This document shows positions 30,878 through 39,940 of a stretch of 54,684 nt of DNA, one piece after another. The stretch comes from a virus, in the IMG/VR virus record IMGVR_UViG_3300036791_000093, positions 1 to 54,684 of that record; one strand, written 5' to 3'. The translations under genes and the position numbers were made by a program. Position 1 is the stretch's first letter. Each line of letters starts with the position of its first letter. The notes under the pieces were generated by a model. That model worked only from the letters and a program-made list of their open reading frames with translations. It did not search any database and was not told where the DNA came from.

Positions 30878-33012
30878 TATCGCCTGGCCCTGTAGTCTTG
30901 ATTGGCTCTGGCTACAGCCTGTGCGAGCACTTTTCTATCAACCACGAGCTGCACAACGATCGGCTGTTCGTTACCATTCATTTGGTTAGCAGACCAGCCT
31001 ATTGGTTGGATCTGAGAATTGGGAGTGATTCGTGTTCCACCAGGAAGCCGTACAAGCTCCGGCCCACGCTCACCAACCAAAGACACTCCACCCGGCACCA
31101 TTCCACCCATCGCGTGTGAACCATAATAGCCACCAGAGGGTGATGCGTAACTAGCCACGTGCCCGATGAAGTGGCCTATTCTCCCGAAGAAACCACCTAC
31201 TGCTCTGACAGGAGTTGCGAAAACGTCCCAAAGCTTCTTTGCCCAGTTATAAGCAGATTGAATCCATCCAGAAATAGTTTTCCAATATTTTGCGATAAGA
31301 ATCACTGGCTGTATCAGGGGGAATAGAAGAGATACAATCAATGCAACGTAGAACCAGTTCTTCCACAGATACTTGGCTGTGTTGTTTACTGCATCGTGGA
31401 AAAGCTTCCATCTAAAATAGAGAACGGTTAGCGTGTAAACAATTAGTACCGCCAAACCGATCGGCCAGACTACTGCCCACAGAGTAGCGAATGAGACTTC
31501 TAGGCCGGTGATAGCTGGAATCAGACTCTCAGTTATAATCGTCACAAGGGCTCCGATTCCGGCTTTAGCTGCTCTACCAACGATGAAGAATGCTCTCGTA
31601 AGTTTGGCTAGGGCACTCTGGTTTGCGCTAACTTTGGTAGCAGTTTCTCCTATTCCTGTTCCAACCCACTTCTCAGCAAACGCCCACTTTTCGAGAGCTT
31701 TGATGACAGCTTTGATTCCTGCAACTCCGCCGCCGCCCTCCATAAAAGCCTTCTGAATAGCTTGCCAGATTGTCGTTACTTTAATTGCTCTACCAAGTCC
31801 CCATTGAGCAGCAGTATACGCTTCTGTGGCTAGAGTTACTCCTATAGTTACAGACTTTTCAAGAATGAATGCAGCGATCAGAACTCCGATAAGGACACCA
31901 AGTATCTTGGCAGCGTAGATATTTGCCCCAAAAATACTGGCAAGATAATCAAATGGAATAAGCAGATATTGGATAGCCTTCGTCAAAACGAAAAACAAAC
32001 CTACCACAGTTTTTAGAGCATATTCGAACGTGGTAAACAGATTGATGATGATATGGGTTTTCGGCGAAAGCGCAGTATCCATCGCCTGTGCGAGTAGTGC
32101 TAGTGTGATGGGCTTACCACCCTTAGTCAATGGAAGCAAGGCTTTATCAACGTCCACCAATCCTCTTCTGACAGCATCGAATGGGCCTTGTTCGGCTTTA
32201 CCCGCACCCATACCCAACAAGTCTTTGAATGTCGTCCATGCGCCTGAGAGAGTCCTGGTGGCTTGTCTGAAACCAGCGCCCGCGAATCCTTTTGTATTCA
32301 TGTAAGCATTGAATGCTTTTGTCGCATCCAGAGCTGAGATGATTCCAGCAGATACTTCTTGCTTAATTGTAGCTCCTGATTGATGGTAATAATATTCGAG
32401 AGCCTTGGTCATCTGCAAGTTGTCTCGGTTCAACTGGAGAAGGACTTGTCCCGTTAGATGACCAATTGAGTACATGTGCGCGAAAGCTAGAGTAGCCCTA
32501 TTCAGCGCAGCACTGGTTGTAAATCCCATAGCTGACAAACCGTTGATGACAGATTGCATGAGTTGATTTGTTTGAACGAGGCTACCATTGAAGATGTATA
32601 GACGTCTGGCACCCTGAACAATGTCTGGGAATAAGAATGGTGATCTGGCTGCTAAGGCGTAGAGATCATTTACTTCTTTCTTGACAAGCGCGTTATTGTG
32701 AATGAATCCCTGGAGTGCAACAGTTGCTGTGTTCGTTACAGAGTCATATTGGAATCCGAGTTTCGCGAGAGCGGCTCCCATTCCGAGTATGCCAAGTGTT
32801 CCATAGAACAATCCGCGTCGTGCCATGAACAAACCCTGATTCAGCATGAATGAACGCTTCGTAGCCTTCTCCATAGCCATACCAGAACTATTTACGGCAC
32901 CGGCGAATCCTCTCGTAACGAGGCCAGATTCTTCCATTTCTGCGCGATATTTTGGCCCACCCAACATGTACAGGCGAACCATAATATCTTGCGATCTTGT
33001 TAGGCCGTTCAT
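30877..33012 (-). CDS. Tape measure protein
   Basis: 711 residues from ATG 33012, overlapping the chaperone stop by four bases. It has the expected traits: a basic start, alpha-helical N-terminal third (MVRLYMLGGPKYRAEME), several hydrophobic membrane-type segments (FEYALKTVVGLFFVLTKAI, ILGVLIGVLIAAFILEK, ATLWAVVWPIGLAVLIVYTL) and a C-terminal end with PGGTRITPNSQIQ. At about 0.15 nm per residue this predicts a tail near 105 nm (inferred). It follows the frameshifted chaperones, the normal order. Confidence 0.9.
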   Translation of the reverse strand: MNGLTRSQDIMVRLYMLGGPKYRAEMEESGLVTRGFAGAVNSSGMAMEKATKRSFMLNQGLFMARRGLFYGTLGILGMGAALAKLGFQYDSVTNTATVALQGFIHNNALVKKEVNDLYALAARSPFLFPDIVQGARRLYIFNGSLVQTNQLMQSVINGLSAMGFTTSAALNRATLAFAHMYSIGHLTGQVLLQLNRDNLQMTKALEYYYHQSGATIKQEVSAGIISALDATKAFNAYMNTKGFAGAGFRQATRTLSGAWTTFKDLLGMGAGKAEQGPFDAVRRGLVDVDKALLPLTKGGKPITLALLAQAMDTALSPKTHIIINLFTTFEYALKTVVGLFFVLTKAIQYLLIPFDYLASIFGANIYAAKILGVLIGVLIAAFILEKSVTIGVTLATEAYTAAQWGLGRAIKVTTIWQAIQKAFMEGGGGVAGIKAVIKALEKWAFAEKWVGTGIGETATKVSANQSALAKLTRAFFIVGRAAKAGIGALVTIITESLIPAITGLEVSFATLWAVVWPIGLAVLIVYTLTVLYFRWKLFHDAVNNTAKYLWKNWFYVALIVSLLFPLIQPVILIAKYWKTISGWIQSAYNWAKKLWDVFATPVRAVGGFFGRIGHFIGHVASYASPSGGYYGSHAMGGMVPGGVSLVGERGPELVRLPGGTRITPNSQIQPIGWSANQMNGNEQPIVVQLVVDRKVLAQAVARANQDYRARR

Positions 33013-33766
33013 CCCTTAAACAGTTTCCCTACTTGATTGGCGATTTCCACAGCAAGATTGTTATCGAGCGTCTTGCGAACTCTCGCAAGTTCGTTGGCTA
33101 GTTCCACCATCAGGCTTCTCTCAAATGGGTCTGTTGTCATCAGAAAACGTATGGGATCTAAGCCGAGGGCACAAAGCTCAGCAGCGGTCTTTATGCCCTC
33201 TTTACTTATTCCCCCACTTGCCAGAATTCGACTTCGAGGTCTGCCTTGGTATTCTGCAACCAGCGACTCAGCCTTTCAGCATGACTCATGATTGCCATAT
33301 CGTTATCACCAAAGAGACGCTTCACCACTTGTCTGGCTGATCCTTGTGAACCGTTCATGCCCATCATTTCTGCGAGTGTCGAATCGAAATAACACGCGGC
33401 ACCTGTGCTGTTTGGATCAAGCATGACGGGTTCAGGCACGTCGTCTGGTTGAACATAGAGTCCATCACAGAGAGCGATCATTGTGTCCATCGCGGTGAAC
33501 AGGTTACGAGAGTAAGTATCCTTAACCTCTCGATTCACTTTACGAGCGATAGCATCAAGCTGTTTGCCGGTTTCAGGCATCGCATACTTTACCTGCAATC
33601 CGGTACGCTCATATCCCTTTACAGGGATCATCACCGTTCTGGTTTCAGCAAGTTCTTGTAGCTCTTGCTTGAACGTATCGATTAGCGAAGCATCGGCGCC
33701 CTCCCTTTCTAACCCCTGCACAGGGTCGTCGGGAACCGATGTATCAGTAACTTCCTCGTCAGCCAT
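33009..33766 (-). CDS. Tail assembly chaperone, frameshifted long form
   Basis: The long form would be made by a -1 frameshift at the G-run near 33211-33215, just before the stop of the short form. After GGG the -1 frame continues for about 66 codons (GISKEGIKTAAELCALG, later FERSLMVELANELAR, end QVGKLFKG) and stops at 33009, overlapping the tape measure start. This mirrors the lambda G/GT pair: the long form links tail tube subunits to the tape measure. The -1 frame has no start codon of its own with a ribosome site, which supports frameshifting. Confidence 0.7.
33206..33766 (-). CDS. Tail assembly chaperone, short form
   Basis: 186 residues from ATG 33766, stop TAA at 33206-33208. It starts with an acidic flexible segment, then RTVMIPVKGYERTGLQVKY, a helical core (QLDAIARKVNREVKDTY, LFTAMDTMIALCDGLYV) and AERLSRWLQNTKADLEVEFW. 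Size, helical makeup and position between tail tube and tape measure fit the G-type chaperone. A five-G slippery run lies two codons before its stop. Confidence 0.8.
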   Translation of the reverse strand: MADEEVTDTSVPDDPVQGLEREGADASLIDTFKQELQELAETRTVMIPVKGYERTGLQVKYAMPETGKQLDAIARKVNREVKDTYSRNLFTAMDTMIALCDGLYVQPDDVPEPVMLDPNSTGAACYFDSTLAEMMGMNGSQGSARQVVKRLFGDNDMAIMSHAERLSRWLQNTKADLEVEFWQVGE

Positions 33767-33784
33767 GACTCTCTCCTTCCATGA

Positions 33785-33952
33785 CTATGGGTTTTTAAAT
33801 CTAGCCCAGTTAAATAAACCTAGAGCCAGAGCAAGAAAGCCTCCGATCATCCACGAAGTTTGATCTTGTGCGTTACCAAAGCTTGAGATGAGAGACATTA
33901 GTAAAGCGATGACGAAGCAAACGATCGCGGCGAGGATAAAGAGGTCTTTCAT
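33785..33952 (-). CDS. Small two-pass membrane protein within the tail genes
   Basis: 55 residues from ATG 33952, stop TAG 33785-33787. Two hydrophobic segments (LFILAAIVCFVIALLMSLI and WMIGGFLALALGLFNWA) flank a polar loop GNAQDQTS, and the end is basic (RFKNP). It looks like a small holin but is far from the lysis genes, between tail tube and chaperone. Function unknown. Confidence 0.7.
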   Translation of the reverse strand: MKDLFILAAIVCFVIALLMSLISSFGNAQDQTSWMIGGFLALALGLFNWARFKNP

Positions 33953-33953
33953 G

Positions 33954-34427
33954 TTATGACGCTGTGGGAACGCCCTCGACGGTTACTTCGATTTCGATGA
34001 GAGCGGCTGCTGTGCCTTCGGAATCCACATCGGGGAACAGAACACGCTTGAGTTTGCCATTCCACGTGACGAGTGGGCCACCCTTGTAAGGATTGCCATC
34101 AACATCGAGAGCACGCTGTGTGATTGTCACGGTTTGCTTGCCGACAGCCTCGAACATCTGTTGCAAGCGTGTCTTGTTGGTGCCGATGGGCGACATACCG
34201 ATGTCACCCACGTCGTACAACTTCTGGAGTGTGAGGTTACCCGGAAGAACACGACCACCGAGACTCAGCCTTGTACCCATCGCACCTGGGTAGTACACGA
34301 CTTCATCGGAGTCCAGCTCGCCGCCGGTTTTCTTGTCCCACACGCCGAAGCTGTTTCCGCCGATGGTCACGTTTACTGACCAGGTATCCTGTCTCGTACT
34401 CTTCTGACGAGTTGCAACGTATGCCAT
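33954..34427 (-). CDS. Tail tube protein
   Basis: 157 residues from ATG 34427. It is beta-rich (WSVNVTIGGNSFGVWDKK, SLGGRVLPGNLTLQKLYD, VTITQRALDVDGNPY) and ends in EIEVTVEGVPTAS. A protein of this size directly after the sheath gene is the tube protein in contractile-tailed phages; the pattern also fits phage tube families of the gpFII/XkdM kind. It forms the inner tube. Confidence 0.88.
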   Translation of the reverse strand: MAYVATRQKSTRQDTWSVNVTIGGNSFGVWDKKTGGELDSDEVVYYPGAMGTRLSLGGRVLPGNLTLQKLYDVGDIGMSPIGTNKTRLQQMFEAVGKQTVTITQRALDVDGNPYKGGPLVTWNGKLKRVLFPDVDSEGTAAALIEIEVTVEGVPTAS

Positions 34428-34441
34428 TCAGTTCACCCCCT

Positions 34442-35881
34442 TTACGTGATAGACTGGGTGACCATCAACTTGACGATGTTGATCGCCACGAACTCGGCCA
34501 TCGGAGACATCTTGACCATACAAACCGCGTGGAGTTCGTTGTTTGCGAGGGTTGCAAGTGTGTTCACCTTGTCACTGGTATCCACGGCAAACGCTTGATC
34601 TGCGGTATCACCGAAAAGCTCACCTGCGGTGTAGTGTCCCAGCAAGTTACCGTAGAGCTGATCGTGGAACTGTTGAATGGTCTGACCATTCTGACCATCG
34701 ATCTGAGAGAACACGAAGTTCTCACCAATGGAATCGAGTTCGGCAGCAAGATCCATGTAGAATCTGCCGTTACCGAAATCGACCCATGACGGATCACCCA
34801 CGGCATTGACGAGAGCACGCCAACCGTAGTTACGGATTCCGCCATACAACCTACGGATGATGTTGCAGCTTGAGCTGTTGAGTGTGGTGCGGTTTGCATC
34901 ATTCCAGTCTGGCTGAGAAAGATCAGTACCGAAACGCGCGACACCATTGTTTCCTGCGGCGGGCTGATTTGCTCCGACAGATGGATCGTTGCGACCGCAC
35001 AGTCCAGCGATCATTCCACACGGAGGCACGGTACGCACCGTTCCCCCTGTAACACCAGGAACGATGATCCACGGAGCAAACGAAGCACAGAAGCGAGACG
35101 TGACTCCCGCTGCGGCAGCTTGCAACGTAGCAACCGTGGGTGAATCAGGAAGATCAAGAAGTCCGACTCGACCAAAGCTTTCCACGTGAGCCTTGATCTG
35201 ACCGTAACTTGTGGAACTCGTGCGACCCGGAGCACTAACCTGACCAGGGCCGAGCGAAGAACTGAACAACGTGAGTGCGTTTGCCCATTGGGTATCAGTG
35301 ATGTTGGTACGATCATCGTTACCCGCTGAAAGTGCGACAGGAGCAGCGACGGCAGGATTGTTCACGCTTGTACCGAGTGTGAGTCTGATGTAGTTACTGT
35401 ATGCGCTCCACGCGATAGCTGAGCTTTGATTGGTGAGATCGCTCGACTGTTCCAACACGTTGTTGCTGGCATCGGTTACCTGGATCTGGAAAGTGCCACC
35501 AGCACCACCAGCAACCACGCCAACCTTGTAAAGCGCGCTCCACGCACCCGGCCCGAGAGCAGTAACATTCAAGCTAGGTGCAGCAGCCGCGTCATTCAGT
35601 ACAAGTGTGCCTGATGCGGCAGCAGGGCCAACCACGCGACCGACGTAGACCCTGTTTCCACCTTCACGGAAGAAAGTCTCGACGGCATCATACAAGATGC
35701 TGTATGACTGACGTGCTCCGTAGACAGTCACGAACTGATCGAGTGTCTGGATTAGCATCGCAACACTCGATGGCCCGCGATCCGATGTTCCAGTCACAAA
35801 CCATGTCCCTGTATCTTGTGGGACAGAAACCGGAGTCGCTACGTCTTGAAGTGTAACTGCAACTCCAGGTCTGCTCGTCAT
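34442..35881 (-). CDS. Tail sheath protein
   Basis: 479 residues from ATG 35881. The start (RPGVAVTLQDVATPVSVPQD) and the GTWFVTGTSDRGP pattern are the sheath N-terminus. NGVARFGTDLSQPDWN, LNSSSCNIIRRLYGGIRNYG and the C-terminal alternating strand region (HAVCMVKMSPMAEFVAINIV) match the conserved sheath core. It surrounds the tube and contracts on infection. The preceding gene's stop overlaps its start. Confidence 0.94.
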   Translation of the reverse strand: MTSRPGVAVTLQDVATPVSVPQDTGTWFVTGTSDRGPSSVAMLIQTLDQFVTVYGARQSYSILYDAVETFFREGGNRVYVGRVVGPAAASGTLVLNDAAAAPSLNVTALGPGAWSALYKVGVVAGGAGGTFQIQVTDASNNVLEQSSDLTNQSSAIAWSAYSNYIRLTLGTSVNNPAVAAPVALSAGNDDRTNITDTQWANALTLFSSSLGPGQVSAPGRTSSTSYGQIKAHVESFGRVGLLDLPDSPTVATLQAAAAGVTSRFCASFAPWIIVPGVTGGTVRTVPPCGMIAGLCGRNDPSVGANQPAAGNNGVARFGTDLSQPDWNDANRTTLNSSSCNIIRRLYGGIRNYGWRALVNAVGDPSWVDFGNGRFYMDLAAELDSIGENFVFSQIDGQNGQTIQQFHDQLYGNLLGHYTAGELFGDTADQAFAVDTSDKVNTLATLANNELHAVCMVKMSPMAEFVAINIVKLMVTQSIT

Positions 35882-36075
35882 TACTCTTCACCACCCTTCG
35901 ACGACGACTTAGTAGTGGCAGGAGCAGGTGCGACATCTTCGGGAGCCTCGATAAACACAGACTCCATCTCTTCTGCGATCGAGTCCATCTCGATGAAATC
36001 GCCTGGGCCTACTTGAACCCGTGTATCACCGATAGGAATCTCGATAGCATGATTCCCAACGTATCTGTACCTCAC
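35881..36075 (-). CDS. Small head-tail-region protein
   Basis: 64 residues from ATG 36075. The first 40 residues form a beta-rich unit (YVGNHAIEIPIGDTRVQVGP), and the end is a disordered Ala/Pro/Ser/Lys tail. Small genes of this type often precede the sheath in this order and are joined to neck or tail completion. No firm family. Its stop shares a base with the sheath start. Confidence 0.65.
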   Translation of the reverse strand: MRYRYVGNHAIEIPIGDTRVQVGPGDFIEMDSIAEEMESVFIEAPEDVAPAPATTKSSSKGGEE

Positions 36076-36707
36076 AGTTCCTCCTCAGTTGGCGCCAATT
36101 CGACATCAATGATTACCTTCTCCACTGTCTTATAAGCAGGAATAGGCTCGACTGTGGGCGTATCAGGCCCGCCATACCTGCTTGCAACGTTATTGATGTC
36201 GAATGCAAACTCAAGACTTGCCGCTTTGTACAGTTGGAGTTGATTTGGGATAGGCAGATCGTCGTAAGATTCGTTTAACCACGTCACTCTAGTTACTGAA
36301 AGTGACGAATCTCCTATATTCTTTTGGAGAACGATATCCCTCGCAGCGCCACTGTATGCTTTCATAAGCATGTTCGCTTGTGTCTCGTCTTTTGCTGCCG
36401 TAGCAACTCCCACCCCAAGTCTCCATGTAGCTCTGTAAGTACCATCACCACTTACTTGTGGGGTAGTAAAAAGTCCGGGCGAAAGAACGACGACCTTGGG
36501 AATCTTTTCTCCAATCTCGGCATCGAAACTGTTGCGGTTCGTGTAGTTCTGCGGCTGAGGCAGACTATTGGGACTGATGCCAAGATTACGTGCGGCTTCT
36601 GCGAGATATGTTGGGAACCACATGTGCAAGCTATCGATGACAGCTTCCTCAAGCTGCGAAGCTATGAACATATAGCCGATCTGTTGTTCAATAGCTGACG
36701 CGCTCAT
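36072..36707 (-). CDS. Neck/tail terminator-like protein
   Basis: 211 residues from ATG 36707. A helical N-terminus (FIASQLEEAVIDSLHMWFP) leads into a beta-rich core (PKVVVLSPGLF, WRLGVGVATAAKDETQANML) and a further strand-rich part ending VIIDVELAPTEEEL. Position between the tail completion gene and the sheath, with size and fold type, suggests a tail terminator or neck protein. It is coupled to both neighbours by four-base overlaps. Confidence 0.6.
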   Translation of the reverse strand: MSASAIEQQIGYMFIASQLEEAVIDSLHMWFPTYLAEAARNLGISPNSLPQPQNYTNRNSFDAEIGEKIPKVVVLSPGLFTTPQVSGDGTYRATWRLGVGVATAAKDETQANMLMKAYSGAARDIVLQKNIGDSSLSVTRVTWLNESYDDLPIPNQLQLYKAASLEFAFDINNVASRYGGPDTPTVEPIPAYKTVEKVIIDVELAPTEEEL

Positions 36708-37192
36708 AGGACTGCTTCCGATGACGGCTTATCGAATGGCTTAGTCAGGTATTCGAGTAGCCAGTTGTTCCATTTTGTTTCATCGGAATCGATGAATCTC
36801 AAGAATGGCCGAGCAACAATGGTTTTATCTACTCGTCCGTATTGATGGACGAATGCCCACGGCCTATCAGTTCCGAAGTTGAGTCCTTCTTTGTCAAAGT
36901 CTAGAATCTGGAATGGTGCTCCGGCTTCTGTTACGCTCGCTTTAAGGGCACCTGTGTCTACGAGAATAGTGTCGTGTCCTTTTCTCTCGATAGTTGATGG
37001 AGCCAATCGTTTCCACGAACCTCCACCACGTCTGCCGCCTGACGAGAAGTTGATTCCCGTTATTCGCATCATGTCAAGTGCGATTCGAGCCATAGGTTCC
37101 ATCATATCGCTAGCCAAGAGGCCACTTTCTTCCATGTGTTTAGCGACAATTTGAGGGCTACCGTAGTCCGTTATCTTAAGAATCAGGGGCAT
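36704..37192 (-). CDS. Tail completion protein (gpS/virion morphogenesis type)
   Basis: 162 residues from ATG 37192. The pattern HMEESGLL, MARIALDMMRITGINFSSGG, WKRLAPSTIERKG, LVDTGALKASVTEAG, HQYGR and the ending RPFLRFIDSDE matches the Phage_tail_S/virion morphogenesis family (P2 gpS and relatives). It finishes the head-proximal end of the tail. Confidence 0.87.
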   Translation of the reverse strand: MPLILKITDYGSPQIVAKHMEESGLLASDMMEPMARIALDMMRITGINFSSGGRRGGGSWKRLAPSTIERKGHDTILVDTGALKASVTEAGAPFQILDFDKEGLNFGTDRPWAFVHQYGRVDKTIVARPFLRFIDSDETKWNNWLLEYLTKPFDKPSSEAVL

Positions 37193-37195
37193 GAT

Positions 37196-37936
37196 CTACA
37201 ACTGCATACTCAGTGTGAAGGCTCGATCTGTGTCATCGATCGGAAAGAAGTCATTGATTGACATGACTTCGACTGGAGTTACTCCACCAATCGGTTCTCC
37301 GTCAGGCCCGATAATCGATATAGATCCCTCGATTACACCTTGTAGGAGAGCCATCGCTTCGTCGTATTTGCGCTGGGCAAACGAATTTTGATCGACAAGC
37401 AGGGCTGTGCGGGCACCTTCGTTGAAGTAGACTTGTGCGGCAATCAGCTTAGCTGCGATTTCACGGACAATCTCGGGTGTGGCTTCGGGTGTTATCCACG
37501 ACGACATCGTAGGTTGATCTACGATCCGAGCCAGATAAGCTCGGACAACTCGCGCTACGCTGATTTGTACGAGGTCTGTGTTGTCCGGCGTAGCCTCGAT
37601 TACCTCGCCATCCAGGTTTGCGTTGACATCATCGAGAGTCGCCAAAATCTCGTTTACCGGGACGTTCTGGATAGATGTGGTGTCGAAGAAACCATTTTGG
37701 TCGTCAAGAAAACGCACCATGTACCAACCATTAACGACAGTACCGTTATTAGTGGAAAACGAGATGGGCAAAGGATCAGATGGATTCGCAGCCAGCGGAT
37801 CGATTGGTTGCGTATCAATCAAACTCGTCCAAGGCCCGTCCTCATTGTCTGCCTCGTAAATCTCCAACTGACTCCAAGGCACACCGTCGAAGCGAGGAAG
37901 CAAGTCATATCCCCTAAACGAAACTACGATTCCCAT
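37196..37936 (-). CDS. Head-tail connector-type protein
   Basis: 246 residues from ATG 37936, with GGGGGTGAG upstream. The first 90 residues are beta-rich, like a fibronectin/Ig unit (WSQLEIYEADNEDGPWTSL, GWYMVRFLDDQNGF). Residues about 115-205 are helical (VARVVRAYLARIVDQ, IVREIAAKLIAAQVYFNEG, FAQRKYDEAMALLQGVIEG), resembling gp6/DUF1320 head-tail adaptors. A connector role is inferred from this and from the gene order. Confidence 0.7.
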   Translation of the reverse strand: MGIVVSFRGYDLLPRFDGVPWSQLEIYEADNEDGPWTSLIDTQPIDPLAANPSDPLPISFSTNNGTVVNGWYMVRFLDDQNGFFDTTSIQNVPVNEILATLDDVNANLDGEVIEATPDNTDLVQISVARVVRAYLARIVDQPTMSSWITPEATPEIVREIAAKLIAAQVYFNEGARTALLVDQNSFAQRKYDEAMALLQGVIEGSISIIGPDGEPIGGVTPVEVMSINDFFPIDDTDRAFTLSMQL

Positions 37937-37972
37937 AACTCACCCCCTCTTTGACATTTGGAAACGCCAACA

Positions 37973-38083
37973 CGGACGCGAAAACAACTTTTCACGCGTC
38001 CGCGTTAGCAAGACCGGCTGGGGTTTTATTTGTAACCGTCTAAGTCACTTGAATCGGAGGATCATGTTGCTCGTATGATCCTC
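37973..38083 (-). terminator. Two hairpins between connector and capsid gene groups
   Basis: CGGACGCG (37973-37980) pairs with CGCGTCCG (37995-38002), and GAGGATCAT (38057-38065) pairs with ATGATCCTC (38075-38083), the second covering the stop of the gene ending at 38062. They divide the capsid genes from the connector and tail genes. They may lower transcription past the capsid genes or stabilise RNA ends. No U-run is seen, so full termination is unlikely. Confidence 0.55.
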
Positions 38084-38538
38084 GCGTACAGTGTCGCTGA
38101 GCCTTGTGTTGAGTTTGGATTACCTTGATTCTGGTCGAGTGTCACGATGAGCGACAAATCGAGCGCTTGAGTTGCTTCGACAGTCATGCCACCCAACGAG
38201 AATGAACCGATGTAAAGCAGACCATCTTGTTGTGGAGTCGGATTAACGACAGGTGTTTTCAAAGTAGATGCTTGTGCATTACCGTTAGCTGGGTATACGA
38301 TCACCATTGGTTGAACACCGTCTACATTATCAGTATCAAATGGCTGATGAGTAATGATGTATGAACTTGAATCTAAGATGTCTCCAACGTTGAGACTGAT
38401 TCCGGTTGGGATACCACCGTTAATACCAGGAGTGTTGAAATCAAAGTCGAATGAGATTGTCTCGATAGCACTAGCGGATGAGGATTGAGCTTGAGCCACC
38501 TTACTTAGTCTCCCTGTACTTCCTCGTGTGACGTTCAC
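38062..38538 (-). CDS. Putative minor head/structural protein
   Basis: 158 residues from ATG 38538, overlapping the previous stop by four bases. It is beta-rich and Ser/Thr/Asn/Gly-rich (FDFDFNTPGINGG, QPMVIVYPANGNAQAS, YIGSFSLGGMTVEA, LSLIVTLDQNQGNPN). A surface or decoration protein is possible. I recognise no family, and the call rests on position between capsid and connector genes. Confidence 0.55.
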   Translation of the reverse strand: MNVTRGSTGRLSKVAQAQSSSASAIETISFDFDFNTPGINGGIPTGISLNVGDILDSSSYIITHQPFDTDNVDGVQPMVIVYPANGNAQASTLKTPVVNPTPQQDGLLYIGSFSLGGMTVEATQALDLSLIVTLDQNQGNPNSTQGSATLYARIIRAT

Positions 38539-38882
38539 TTCGATGAAGTTGAAGCCTTCGTTGTAGTGTCAGCGGTTGCGTCAGGCGGATTTTGCGTGAC
38601 AGTCGGCTCGGCTGTCGAAGCTTCGCCACCCGACTCTGACATGATCTTCTGGTACTCATCAGGAGACAGCTCACCGCTCTGTACCTGACCAAGCAGACCA
38701 CGGAAGTAGTCATTGGGTGCGTCGCTCGTGTCTGGGAACTTGGATTCACGGACAACACCATTATCGATCATCTGTTGCCAAGTGCTGTCGTCCACGTTGA
38801 TCGTGCCCTGATCGACTTCCTCACCCACGTTGACCGTGACATCACCAGTGGTGATGTTAGACCATGCGTAATACTTTGCCAT
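38535..38882 (-). CDS. Hypothetical head-region protein
   Basis: 115 residues from ATG 38882, ribosome site GGAGGTGAG. The first 50 residues are a short beta-rich unit (KYYAWSNITTGDVTVNVGEE) with a SKFPDTSDAPN loop. A helix follows, and the last 35 residues are a disordered Thr/Ala/Ser tail. Located directly after the major capsid gene. Function unknown. Confidence 0.65.
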   Translation of the reverse strand: MAKYYAWSNITTGDVTVNVGEEVDQGTINVDDSTWQQMIDNGVVRESKFPDTSDAPNDYFRGLLGQVQSGELSPDEYQKIMSESGGEASTAEPTVTQNPPDATADTTTKASTSSK

Positions 38883-38897
38883 TTCTAACTCACCTCC

Positions 38898-39923
38898 TTA
38901 GAATGCCGTCGGGCTAAACGCCGTCTTAATCAGGTAACCAGCAGACGAAGCCACGACCTTCAGGTCATACTTGAAGTTGGAGCGAACGAGATCAGCCTTG
39001 CGAGGCTCTTCACGCCACCGCTCAGTCGGGCGAGTCGTGCCATCCGGGTAAACCTCGGCAAACGTCTTGCCGAAGGTCATCGTGTTCTGACCCGGAACCG
39101 GATCGACGATGCCGATCCAAACGTCCTTGCCCCAGAAGGAAGTCATCGCGACTGTGGAATCACGGTTGTTCGCTGCGTTGTAGACGGAATCGAGAAGAAG
39201 GATTTGACCCTGGAAACCAGTGAGGATCTGGAATGCGCCAGGAATGCTGAGGTTGAAGTTCTTGAAACGATCGACCACGCGGGGATGATTCTCGATGTAT
39301 GAGATTCCGAGAGTTGGGATAGCAAGCGTGTTAGGCCAACGCAGCGTGACTGCGTAAATAGCACGCATGGCCTTCAAGATGTCGTTGACTGGATCAGATG
39401 TGATTGTCGAGACGATGCCGGGTGTACCATACGTGATGTTGTCCCACTGTGATGCACCTGAAAGTGTGACTGTGTTTCCAGCTGGGTAGTTTGCGACGTT
39501 CCTGATGAGTCCAGAAACCTTGAACTCGTGATTGATGAAGATGCTGCGAATTGCCTTGGCAACAGCATCCTGCTCAGGATCGAGTTGCAGAGCACCACCG
39601 AACACTGGATCAGCAAGACCACCTTGCGAGTACAACTGCTGACGCTCTTCATCGAAGATCGGGACTTGCAACGAATGCTCGTGAGTCTGGAAGTTGTCCG
39701 TAGACCACTTAGCACCAGTAACCTCATGAGCCACCGCTCCCGGCTCGCGACGATCTTCCGAGAGAGTCCAGTCGCTGCGGTCGAACACACGGTACAGACC
39801 CGACTGAGTTCTGACTGGTGTTTCCGGCATGATCTGAATCCCGTAGTAGGTTTGGACTTTTGGGAGACTGACCGAAAGATTCGTCAGAACCGGATCGATA
39901 TAAAGTAGGGAAGGATCGTACAT
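38898..39923 (-). CDS. Major capsid protein
   Basis: 341 residues from ATG 39923, with the strong ribosome site GGGGGTGA. The protein has features of HK97-fold capsid proteins: an N-terminal arm with PKVQTYYGIQIMPETPV, RVFDRSDWTLSEDRREPGAV in the E-loop region, a long helix (DAVAKAIRSIFINHEFKV) and a C-terminal KFAEVYPDGTTR-like block before KADLVRSNFKYDLKVVAS. It follows the protease/scaffold and decoration genes, the expected order. Confidence 0.85.
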   Translation of the reverse strand: MYDPSLLYIDPVLTNLSVSLPKVQTYYGIQIMPETPVRTQSGLYRVFDRSDWTLSEDRREPGAVAHEVTGAKWSTDNFQTHEHSLQVPIFDEERQQLYSQGGLADPVFGGALQLDPEQDAVAKAIRSIFINHEFKVSGLIRNVANYPAGNTVTLSGASQWDNITYGTPGIVSTITSDPVNDILKAMRAIYAVTLRWPNTLAIPTLGISYIENHPRVVDRFKNFNLSIPGAFQILTGFQGQILLLDSVYNAANNRDSTVAMTSFWGKDVWIGIVDPVPGQNTMTFGKTFAEVYPDGTTRPTERWREEPRKADLVRSNFKYDLKVVASSAGYLIKTAFSPTAF

Positions 39924-39940
39924 CTAGTTTCACCCCCTTT

